From: Muribaculaceae bacterium | Lineage (GTDB): Bacteria > Bacteroidota > Bacteroidia > Bacteroidales > Muribaculaceae | Length of the DNA: 5,113 nt | Assembly (NCBI GenBank): GCA_017962285.1 | Contig: JAGCVR010000003.1 | Coordinates: 1 to 5,113, forward strand | Direction: 5' to 3' | Shown: positions 1 to 5,103 of the stretch, piece after piece | How the letters are laid out: each line of letters opens with the position of its first letter | Numbering within the stretch: position 1 is the first letter of the stretch | Made by a program: the position numbers and the translations under genes | The notes under the pieces: model-generated | Database searches by the model: none | Seen by the model: the letters and a program-made list of their open reading frames with translations, nothing else | Told to the model about the DNA's origin: nothing

Positions 1-553
1 CAATCGGGAAATGAGCCGAGTCGGCAAGGATGATGTTCCTGAGGTCTTCGTTCGGTATGTCGAACGACATGGAGCGAACGATATGAGGCTCGCCCACGGT
101 AATGTCGTATTCAACTCGGGCTTTCCGGCGTGCAGTGTCAATACTAACTGTTGAGGTTACATTGTTTTTCAGGTGTCCGCGGTTGCTGATGGCCTGATGA
201 AGCTGCCTGGTGCTCGCCTGTGTGAGAGTTGAGTCATATACAACAGGGCGTTCTCCGATTCTCTGAATCCACCGGTTGTACCATTTAGTGGAATCTTTTC
301 CCGACATGTTGTAGATGCCGAGTTGGAGTTTCAATCCTCCCAGCACTTTATGGTTCTCCTGCTGACGGAGATAGGCATACAGGTCGTTTTTGGCAATGTC
401 GGGATGCTGCTCGCCGTCGTTGAGGTTTATTTTAACCTTGTCGAGAAGGAAATGCCCTTGGGGAACGTGTTTGGTGCTGCTGCAGCCGCACAGCAATGCC
501 ACAATCATTGCCATGCAGAGTAGTTGAACCGTATTTCGTCTGGAACGTTGCAT
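1..553 (-). CDS. tamL: TamL/BamA-family outer-membrane assembly lipoprotein (5' part only)
   Basis: This is a partial gene read on the minus strand. It starts at the ATG at 553-551, and 184 codons are visible without a stop before the left edge. The protein opens with a basic stretch (MQRSRRN), a hydrophobic core at about residues 9-21, and a lipobox-like LCGC with the acceptor cysteine at residue 24, so it should be a lipoprotein. Residues 25-45 (CSSTKHVPQG...LLDKVKI), the KLQLGIYNMSGKDSTKW stretch (75-91), IGERPVVYD (99-107) and the VEYDITVGEP segment (147-156) resemble the N-terminal, POTRA-containing part of Bacteroidota TamL proteins. Those proteins are BamA/TamA relatives thought to act with TamB in outer-membrane protein or lipid assembly. 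The C-terminal beta-barrel would lie outside the window. The family call is from memory of its conserved motifs. A general BamA-like surface antigen is the main alternative. Confidence 0.85.
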   Translation of the reverse strand, partial: MQRSRRNTVQLLCMAMIVALLCGCSSTKHVPQGHFLLDKVKINLNDGEQHPDIAKNDLYAYLRQQENHKVLGGLKLQLGIYNMSGKDSTKWYNRWIQRIGERPVVYDSTLTQASTRQLHQAISNRGHLKNNVTSTVSIDTARRKARVEYDITVGEPHIVRSMSFDIPNEDLRNIILADSAHFPI

Positions 554-563
554 AAAACCACTA

Positions 564-595
564 CAAAGTTATGTCTTGCTCCACGAATCTCCAAA
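564..595 (-). promoter_or_regulatory. Bacteroidota-type promoter for the tamL-like gene
   Basis: Read on the minus strand, TAACTTTG (571-564) matches the Bacteroidota -7 consensus TAnnTTTG exactly. TTTG (595-592) serves as the -33 element, with a 20-base spacer. If transcription starts about 4-7 bases past the -7 element, the leader before the ATG at 553 would be only a few bases long. An A-tract (593-599) and T-rich DNA (605-618) lie at and just upstream of the -33 element and could help polymerase binding. The match is by eye and no start site is known. Confidence 0.65.
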
Positions 596-649
596 AAAAC
601 GTTGATTTTTTTCATTTTAATGGCATAATGTAACCACCCAATAACTCCA

Positions 650-766
650 TCGTTCCCTTCCTCGGGCGCGGCCCGATTACTTCCTGCGCACAGCGCATTA
701 CTTCATTCTTTAACTTCCACGAGCGTCAGCGAGTTCACTTCCCCTTTCACTTCCCCTTTCACTCCC
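650..766. repeat. Intergenic block of ACTTC units with short GC-rich hairpin inserts
   Basis: ACTTC occurs at 679-683, 700-704, 713-717, 737-741 and 749-753, with the variant ACTCC at 761-765. The first two copies sit in an identical 8-mer, ATTACTTC (676-683 and 697-704). The last three form an imperfect tandem array of period 12 (TTTCACTTCCCC; 734-744, 745-756, 757-766). Between the units lie GC-rich pieces: a perfect 6-bp inverted repeat TCGGGC/GCCCGA with a 3-base loop (662-676), a perfect 5-bp TGCGC/GCGCA with a 3-base loop (685-697), and CGAGCGTCAGCGAG (720-733), which is a mirror rather than an inverted repeat. From 734 on the plus strand is almost pure pyrimidine. No reading frame explains it. 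It could be a degenerate dispersed repeat, a slippage product, or a regulatory array. Confidence 0.6.
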
Positions 767-769
767 TTT

Positions 770-783
770 TCTTTTTAAAAAGA
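770..783. repeat. 14-base perfect AT-rich palindrome upstream of the plus-strand promoter
   Basis: TCTTTTTAAAAAGA is its own reverse complement. It ends 7 bases before the TTTG element at 791. It could be an operator half-site pair or an UP-like AT tract. It could equally be chance in a T-rich stretch followed by an A-rich one. Confidence 0.35.
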
Positions 784-790
784 TGTGAAA

Positions 791-822
791 TTTGGTTTTT
801 TAACGAGAAATTGTTACTTTTG
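791..822 (+). promoter_or_regulatory. Bacteroidota-type promoter for the coiled-coil/zapA operon
   Basis: TTTG (791-794) and TACTTTTG (815-822, a full match to TAnnTTTG) are 20 bases apart, the same spacing as the divergent promoter. Transcription would start near 826-829, which leaves a leader of roughly 11-14 bases before the ATG at 840. The leader is A/T-rich with no Shine-Dalgarno sequence, as is usual in Bacteroidota. This promoter probably drives the coiled-coil gene and zapA, and perhaps reads on into the RNA region and rny. Confidence 0.7.
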
Positions 823-839
823 TAAAAATTTGGCTAATT

Positions 840-1133
840 ATGGCATCTGGATTACGCGACACATTGGAACGGATAAGAAGCAAAAGCGCAGTGCTTTTGG
901 AAAAGAACGATATCCTTAAGTCGGAGAAAGAGAGTCTCGAAATTCAGGTGAATGAATTGCAAGCCGAGATAGCTAAGCTGCGGAAAACCAACGAAGACCT
1001 TAAGCGCAGCTACGAATATCTGGCAATGGCAAGGACGGTGGTGCCCTCGCGTGAAGAAGCCGAGCGCTATCGTGCCATAATTGACAAATTAGTGCGGGAC
1101 ATTGACAAAAGCATCTCACAACTGAACGAATGA
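840..1133 (+). CDS. Small coiled-coil protein upstream of zapA (ZapB-like candidate)
   Basis: This 97-residue, highly charged protein has no signal peptide or membrane segment, so it should be cytoplasmic. Residues 5-60 are rich in E, K, L and I and read as a continuous coiled coil (ERIRSKSAVLLEKNDILK, then KESLEIQVNELQAEIAKLRK). A Pro-containing break (VVPS, 67-70) precedes a second amphipathic helix (71-97). The ATG follows a good promoter closely, and the stop is only 4 bases before zapA, so the two genes are almost certainly co-transcribed. Size, charge and position suggest a partner of ZapA. In gamma-proteobacteria the small coiled coil ZapB binds ZapA and cross-links the Z-ring, so a similar role is reasonable. 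I do not see sequence similarity strong enough to name it. It is best described as a conserved-looking hypothetical coiled-coil protein. Confidence 0.8.
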   Translation: MASGLRDTLERIRSKSAVLLEKNDILKSEKESLEIQVNELQAEIAKLRKTNEDLKRSYEYLAMARTVVPSREEAERYRAIIDKLVRDIDKSISQLNE

Positions 1134-1137
1134 TGCT

Positions 1138-1440
1138 ATGGCAACAGAGAATAAAATAAAAATTTGGATACGCATAGCCAATCTCAAGCCGCTGGAACTT
1201 AGCGTAAATCCCAGCGATGAGCCGCTTTTCCGCAGGGCAGAAAAGAATGTGAACAGCCTGTGGAACCAGTGGATGACATCGTTTGGAGGCAACCGTTCGA
1301 GCGAAGAGGTGATGGCGATGGTGGCTTTTCAGTTCGCGCGTCTGTATCTTCAGTGTTACGAGGAGAATGTGGCGGTGAATGAAATGCTTACTTCATTTGA
1401 GCAGCGGCTCGATGAAATAGTGATAAAATCAAAAGAGTGA
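1138..1440 (+). CDS. zapA: Cell division protein ZapA
   Basis: This 100-residue cytoplasmic protein fits the ZapA family in size and layout. An N-terminal beta-rich head (KIKIWIRIANLKPLELSVNPSD, residues 6-27) is followed by the family's helix with the RRAEKNVNSLWNQW segment (32-45). A long C-terminal helix (55-98) would form the dimer/tetramer coiled coil. ZapA binds FtsZ and bundles protofilaments at the division ring. The ATG at 1138 comes 4 bases after the stop of the coiled-coil gene, and there is no clear Shine-Dalgarno sequence, so translation may be coupled to the upstream gene. Downstream comes a non-coding, structured stretch and then rny. The fold-level call is strong. Individual residues important for FtsZ binding cannot be checked here. 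Confidence 0.88.
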   Translation: MATENKIKIWIRIANLKPLELSVNPSDEPLFRRAEKNVNSLWNQWMTSFGGNRSSEEVMAMVAFQFARLYLQCYEENVAVNEMLTSFEQRLDEIVIKSKE

Positions 1441-1625
1441 ATGCAAGTCGGGGGTGATGAAGAGACACCCGTCTTCCTGTGGAGCAGCAAAGCGTCAGTC
1501 TCCCAAACACATTCATTGTTCTGAAAACGAAAACAGATTCCGCACTGCAATATCTTGCTTAGGGAAGCGTCATTGCAACCATTGCGATGGCGATGCCCGA
1601 AACAGGTATCGGAGTGCGTTTTATT
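1441..1625 (+). ncRNA. Candidate structured RNA between zapA and rny (possibly 6S RNA)
   Basis: The 212 bases between zapA and rny hold no convincing gene but many stems. GGGTG/CACCC (1452-1456/1466-1470) closes a 9-base loop, and TCTG/CAGA (1520-1523/1533-1536) closes an A-rich loop. A compact cloverleaf spans 1541-1618. Its outer stem is CGCACT/AGTGCG (1541-1546/1613-1618). Arm 1 is GCAAT/ATTGC (1547-1551/1572-1576), capped by GCTT-AGGG-AAGC (1557-1568). Arm 2 is CCAT-TGCG-ATGG (1579-1590). Arm 3 is a 7-bp stem CGATGCC/GGTATCG with one G-U pair and a 7-base loop (1591-1611). TTTTATTA follows directly, which could mark the 3' end. From memory, Bacteroidales genomes often carry a 6S (ssrS) annotation near zapA, and E. 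coli ssrS also lies beside zapA. I could not draw the typical 6S rod, so the identity is open. The boundaries are approximate, and it could also be an rny 5' leader. Confidence 0.5.
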
Positions 1626-1652
1626 ATAAATTTAACTTTTTAATACAGAGAA

Positions 1653-3194
1653 ATGGAATATATAGAAATTACAGTGGCTGCGGCACTTGCCCTGATAGTG
1701 GGCATAGTGGCGACGTTGGTCGTGACGCGCCGTAACGCCAAGTCTCGTGCCAACACCATTCTTGAGAAGGCACAACTCGAAGCCGAAGTGCTTAAGAACA
1801 ATGAAGTGATTAAAGGAAAAGAAGAAGGTCTTGCCATTAAGAGCGAAGCCGAGAAGCAGGCTAACGCCCGTCTGGCAAAGGTGCAGTCGGGTGAAGCAAA
1901 ACTGAAACAGCGCGAAATGCAGCTCAATCAGCTTCAAGGCGAACTCGCCCGTAAGAAGAATGAGACCGACAGCCTTAAAGTTACTCTCGACAATCAGCTC
2001 AATCTGCTTGAGGACCGCAAGAAAGAAGTGGATAAAATGGAGAAAAGCGTGCGCGACACGTTGGAGCATGTGAGCGGACTTTCTGCCGAAGAAGCAAAGG
2101 AAAAACTTGTGGAATCGCTCAAGGATGAAGCAAAGACTGCTGCGGCATCGTATGTGAATGACATTATGGACGATGCCAAGATGACGGCAAACAAAGAAGC
2201 AAAACGCATAATCGTTGAAACAATCCAACGCGTGGCGACTGAAACCGCCATTGAAAATGCCGTGACGGTGTTCCACATTGAGAATGACGAGATTAAGGGC
2301 CGCATTATAGGTCGCGAGGGACGCAATATCCGTGCCCTTGAAGCCGCTACTGGGGTTGAAATAATTGTTGACGATACCCCCGAAGCCATTGTGCTGAGCG
2401 GATTTGACCCGGTGCGTCGTGAGATTGCACGTCTCGCGTTGCATCAGCTTGTGAGCGACGGACGCATTCATCCAGCCCGCATCGAGGAAGTTGTGGCAAA
2501 AGTGCGCAAGCAGGTAGAAGAAGAAGTGATAGAGACTGGAAAACGCACTGCCATCGACCTTGGTATTCACGGACTTCATCCTGAACTGATAAGAATGATA
2601 GGTAAGATGAAGTATCGTTCAAGCTATGGCCAGAACCTGCTTCAACACTCGCGTGAAACAGCAAACCTCTGTGCCATCATGGCAAGCGAGCTGGGTCTTA
2701 ATCCCAAGAAAGCACGCCGCGCCGGATTGCTTCACGACATTGGTAAAGTGCCCGATGACGAACCCGAACTGCCGCACGCAATACTGGGAATGAAACTGGC
2801 AGAGCAGTATAAGGAGAAACCCGACATCTGCAATGCCGTGGGTGCCCACCACGATGAAGTGGAGTCGAACAGCATGTATGCACCTATAGTTCAGGTTTGC
2901 GATGCCATTTCCGGAGCCCGTCCAGGTGCTCGCCGCGAAATTGTGGAAGCTTATATCAAACGTCTTAACGATCTTGAAAAACTCGCATTGTCCTATCCAG
3001 GTGTGGTTAAGACCTATGCAATTCAGGCAGGTCGCGAACTGCGTGTGATAGTCGGTGCCGACAAGATAAGCGATGAAGAGACCGAACGCTTGAGTAACGA
3101 AATAGCACAAAAGATACAGGACGAACTCACTTATCCGGGTCAGGTTCGTATCACTGTGATTCGCGAAACGCGTGCCGTTAGTTATGCCAAATAA
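1653..3194 (+). CDS. rny: Ribonuclease Y
   Basis: At 513 residues, this is close to the usual size of about 520. Residues 5-24 form an N-terminal membrane anchor, followed by basic TRRNAKSR. A long, charged coiled coil runs to about residue 150. The KH RNA-binding domain carries [16 protein letters not shown] (215-230), with the GREG loop at 220-223. The HD phosphohydrolase domain shows H332 (LLQHSRE), the H361-D362 pair (LLHDIGK), H375, H399-H400 (GAHHDE) and D417, which fits an intact metal site. The C-terminal family segment ends in the [16 protein letters not shown] motif. RNase Y is a membrane-bound endoribonuclease that starts decay and processing of mRNAs. The start at 1653 places the membrane helix at the very N-terminus, as expected, and has no Shine-Dalgarno sequence. 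The RicT-like gene follows after 18 bases, which suggests one transcript. All domains look complete and ordinary. Confidence 0.97.
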   Translation: MEYIEITVAAALALIVGIVATLVVTRRNAKSRANTILEKAQLEAEVLKNNEVIKGKEEGLAIKSEAEKQANARLAKVQSGEAKLKQREMQLNQLQGELARKKNETDSLKVTLDNQLNLLEDRKKEVDKMEKSVRDTLEHVSGLSAEEAKEKLVESLKDEAKTAAASYVNDIMDDAKMTANKEAKRIIVETIQRVATETAIENAVTVFHIENDEIKGRIIGREGRNIRALEAATGVEIIVDDTPEAIVLSGFDPVRREIARLALHQLVSDGRIHPARIEEVVAKVRKQVEEEVIETGKRTAIDLGIHGLHPELIRMIGKMKYRSSYGQNLLQHSRETANLCAIMASELGLNPKKARRAGLLHDIGKVPDDEPELPHAILGMKLAEQYKEKPDICNAVGAHHDEVESNSMYAPIVQVCDAISGARPGARREIVEAYIKRLNDLEKLALSYPGVVKTYAIQAGRELRVIVGADKISDEETERLSNEIAQKIQDELTYPGQVRITVIRETRAVSYAK

Positions 3195-3200
3195 AATTCC

Positions 3201-3205
3201 GGAGG
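3201..3205 (+). promoter_or_regulatory. Strong Shine-Dalgarno sequence of the RicT-like gene
   Basis: GGAGG lies 7 bases before the ATG at 3213, within CCGGAGGA. This is a near-ideal ribosome-binding site and it fixes the start. It stands out because the other starts in the window have A/T-rich or unrelated upstream bases, and Bacteroidota ribosomes are reported to hide the anti-Shine-Dalgarno end of 16S rRNA. Confidence 0.75.
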
Positions 3206-3212
3206 ACTGGCT

Positions 3213-4598
3213 ATGAATGGCGATAATGAAAATCGTAACTTGAACGCCGACTCCACCCTTGAGTTAAATTCAGCGACAACGAAGATAACTGTCCCCGACG
3301 GAGCAGAAGAGCAATGCCTGAAATGTGAAAACGGATGCTGTTCGCACGAGGGGAAGATGTGCATAAGTCGGTCGAACTTGCATGGATTTAACTGGCTTGC
3401 TGATTTACCCGGTGGGGTGAATGACAGCGAACTTGTGGAAGTCCATTTCAAGAACACCCGGAAGAGTTTCTACCGGAACACTTCGCATCTGCCTCTGCAG
3501 ATAGGCGATCTGGTGGCAGTGGAAGCCAATCCCGGTCACGACATCGGCACTGTGGCAATGCTTGGCAGGCTTGTGAAACTGCAGATGAAACGGGCCAACC
3601 TGCGCTCGGACTTTGAGCTGCTGAGAGTGTTCAGAAAAGCGAAGGAAAGCGACTTGCAGCGGTTTGAGGAAGCCAAGGCGAAAGAAGTGGACACGATGAT
3701 ACGTTCGCGCAAGATTGCGGCCGATCTCGGCTTGAAGATGAAGATTGGCGATGTGGAGTATCAAGGCGATGGGAACAAGGCTATATTCTACTATATTGCC
3801 GATGATCGAGTGGATTTCCGACAGCTTATAAAAGTGCTTGCCGAAGTGTTCAAGATTCGTGTGGAGATGAAGCAGATCGGAGCGCGTCAGGAAGCAGGGC
3901 GAATAGGTGGTATGGGACCTTGCGGACGCCCATTGTGCTGCGCCACCTGGATGACAAATTTCGTTTCGGTTGCAACCGGTGCTGCCCGCATACAGGATAT
4001 TTCGCTCAACCCCCAGAAACTGGCGGGACAATGTGCGAAACTGAAGTGCTGCATGAATTTCGAGGTTGATGCCTACATGGAAGCAACCAAGCAACTTCCT
4101 CCAAGAGAGGTGGAACTTGAGACACTCGAAGGTACCTACTATCATTTCAAAACCGACATCTTCAAGAAAGAACTCACTTATTCCACCGACAAGCGGATAC
4201 CTGCCAATCTTGTGGTCCTTACAGCCGACCGTGTCCGTGAAGTTATGGAAATGAACCGCAACGGTGAAAAGCCGGAAAGGATTATTGCCGACTCCCAGCG
4301 CAAGGGTGAAGAGCGTAAAGCCTTCGGCGATATTCTGGGGCAGGATGCTATAAACCGCTTCGACAAGAAGAAGAAAAAGAAGGGCAAGAATAAGAATAAG
4401 GGACCTAAAGCATCGCAGGATACCGCGGTAGAGAATGTGGCAGCCTCGGAGAAACAGCCGAAACAAGACAACGCAGCCGAGAAACCTCAGGAGCGGCAAC
4501 GGGGAAATCGTCATGGTCACAGAAATGGCGGCCGTGAGCGCAACAATCATCGCGAGCGCAATAATGACAACAGGAAAGACGGAAATATTGAGCAGTGA
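3213..4598 (+). CDS. ricT: RicT/YaaT-like PSP1-domain protein
   Basis: This 461-residue protein has a PSP1 domain. The NWLADLPGG region (60-68), the FKNTRKSFYRN stretch (79-89) and GDLVAVEANPGHDIGTV (98-114) form the first half of the core. The signature GGMGPCGRPLCC (232-243) and GQCAKLKCCMNFE (272-284) supply C237, C242, C243, C274, C279 and C280. In B. subtilis, RicT cysteines in this region help bind a [4Fe-4S] cluster in the RicA-RicF-RicT complex, which directs RNase Y cleavage of operon mRNAs. Two additions flank the core. The first is a Cys-rich N-terminus with C35, C38, C42, C43 and C50. The second is a basic low-complexity tail (about 384-461) with a six-Lys run (385-390) and many Arg, Asn and His, which probably binds RNA. 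Location directly after rny supports a role with RNase Y. No RicA or RicF gene is present here. The family call is firm, and the equivalence of function to Bacillus RicT is inferred. Confidence 0.9.
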   Translation: MNGDNENRNLNADSTLELNSATTKITVPDGAEEQCLKCENGCCSHEGKMCISRSNLHGFNWLADLPGGVNDSELVEVHFKNTRKSFYRNTSHLPLQIGDLVAVEANPGHDIGTVAMLGRLVKLQMKRANLRSDFELLRVFRKAKESDLQRFEEAKAKEVDTMIRSRKIAADLGLKMKIGDVEYQGDGNKAIFYYIADDRVDFRQLIKVLAEVFKIRVEMKQIGARQEAGRIGGMGPCGRPLCCATWMTNFVSVATGAARIQDISLNPQKLAGQCAKLKCCMNFEVDAYMEATKQLPPREVELETLEGTYYHFKTDIFKKELTYSTDKRIPANLVVLTADRVREVMEMNRNGEKPERIIADSQRKGEERKAFGDILGQDAINRFDKKKKKKGKNKNKGPKASQDTAVENVAASEKQPKQDNAAEKPQERQRGNRHGHRNGGRERNNHRERNNDNRKDGNIEQ

Positions 4599-5103
4599 CG
4601 CAAGTTGTGTGAGATGTCGCCAACCGTTGTGGGTGCGTTTAATGACGTTGCTCTGTGTCCTTGTCATGGCTGGCTCATGTAGCGATGACAAGGTGAGCTA
4701 CTGTGCTTTCAAGGCTATCTCACCAGAGGGTTGGTCGCCCACGATGGCTCTTCACTTCAAGTGTGAGGACCGCAAAAGCGTGAGCGGCGAAACTCTGAAG
4801 GTGGTTATCCGACACGACAACACTTTTCCTTATCGTGACATAACACTGATGGTGGATGTTATTGACAAGGAAGGCAAAGTGGAGCACAAACGGCTTAGCG
4901 TGCCTGTTGCCGATGAGTATGGCAACTGGCTGGGAGTTGGCTTCGGTACACTCTATCAGTGCGAAGCCGAAGTAAAGAACAATATTGCCACCGAAGATGT
5001 GAAGATGGTGGTTCTGTGGCTGGCTTTGGCGGGCGGCAAGCCTGTGCCGGGGATAAGCGAAGTGGGTGTCGTTATAGGCACTTCGTTATCTGAGAAAAAA
5101 TGA
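4564..5103 (+). CDS. gldH: GldH-family lipoprotein
   Basis: A signal peptide ends in VMAGSC, with the lipobox cysteine at residue 39 when counted from the ATG at 4564. It is followed by SDDK, an acidic patch resembling the surface-export signal of Bacteroidota lipoproteins. The mature part has GldH-like segments: FPYRDITLMVDVIDKEGKVEHKR (about 96-118), the DEYGNWLGVGFGTLYQCE stretch (about 124-141), and a C-terminal GISEVGVVIG (about 164-173). GldH is needed for gliding and type IX secretion in Flavobacterium johnsoniae, but relatives are common in non-gliding Bacteroidales, where their role is unclear. The start is uncertain. ATG 4564 overlaps the RicT-like gene by 35 bases and gives a long n-region. 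GTG 4609, 10 bases after that gene's stop, gives a more normal signal peptide starting MRCRQPLWVRLMTLL (164 residues in total). ATG 4642 would leave no basic n-region. The gene is probably in the rny-ricT transcript. Confidence 0.8.
   Translation: MTTGKTEILSSDASCVRCRQPLWVRLMTLLCVLVMAGSCSDDKVSYCAFKAISPEGWSPTMALHFKCEDRKSVSGETLKVVIRHDNTFPYRDITLMVDVIDKEGKVEHKRLSVPVADEYGNWLGVGFGTLYQCEAEVKNNIATEDVKMVVLWLALAGGKPVPGISEVGVVIGTSLSEKK

Noticed and set aside
323..523. Short plus-strand frame of 66 codons opposite the tamL-like gene
   Set aside because: It is antisense to the signal-peptide and POTRA-region codons of the tamL-like gene and has no promoter or family-like feature.
734..766. CRISPR-like or phage attachment repeat
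   Set aside because: The units are 12 bases long with no unique spacers of constant length, and there are no cas, integrase or tRNA genes nearby.
1392..1399. TTCATTTG inside zapA as a -7 element for the downstream RNA
   Set aside because: It has one mismatch in the key TA, and no -33 TTTG lies at the right distance. It is too weak to call.
1541..1618. tRNA gene
   Set aside because: The length and cloverleaf suggest it, but the anticodon-position arm has a 4-base loop, the last arm has a 7-bp stem without GTTCRA, and the acceptor stem does not fit a normal tRNA.
1627..1634. TAAATTTA as a -7 element for a separate rny promoter
   Set aside because: It misses the final G of TAnnTTTG, and there is no TTTG about 20 bases upstream.
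1454..1735. Open frame of 93 codons spanning the zapA-rny spacer on the plus strand
   Set aside because: It runs into rny in another frame, has no promoter or ribosome-binding site of its own, and is Cys/His/Arg-rich without a pattern. The structured-RNA reading of this stretch is better.
1632..2579. Open frame of 315 codons on the minus strand opposite rny
   Set aside because: It lies wholly within the strongly supported RNase Y gene. Its translation is rich in H, F and C with no family-like motif, as expected of an antisense shadow.
4435..4563. Longer GldH start at ATG 4435 and other early ATGs
   Set aside because: These would overlap the RicT-like gene by up to 164 bases and put an irrelevant stretch before the signal peptide. 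The frame is open there because of the low-complexity tail in the other frame.
3405..4691. Open frame of 428 codons on the minus strand opposite the RicT-like gene
   Set aside because: The plus-strand frame carries the conserved PSP1 cysteine motifs. The antisense translation has no recognisable domain and continues past the sense gene only because of codon bias.
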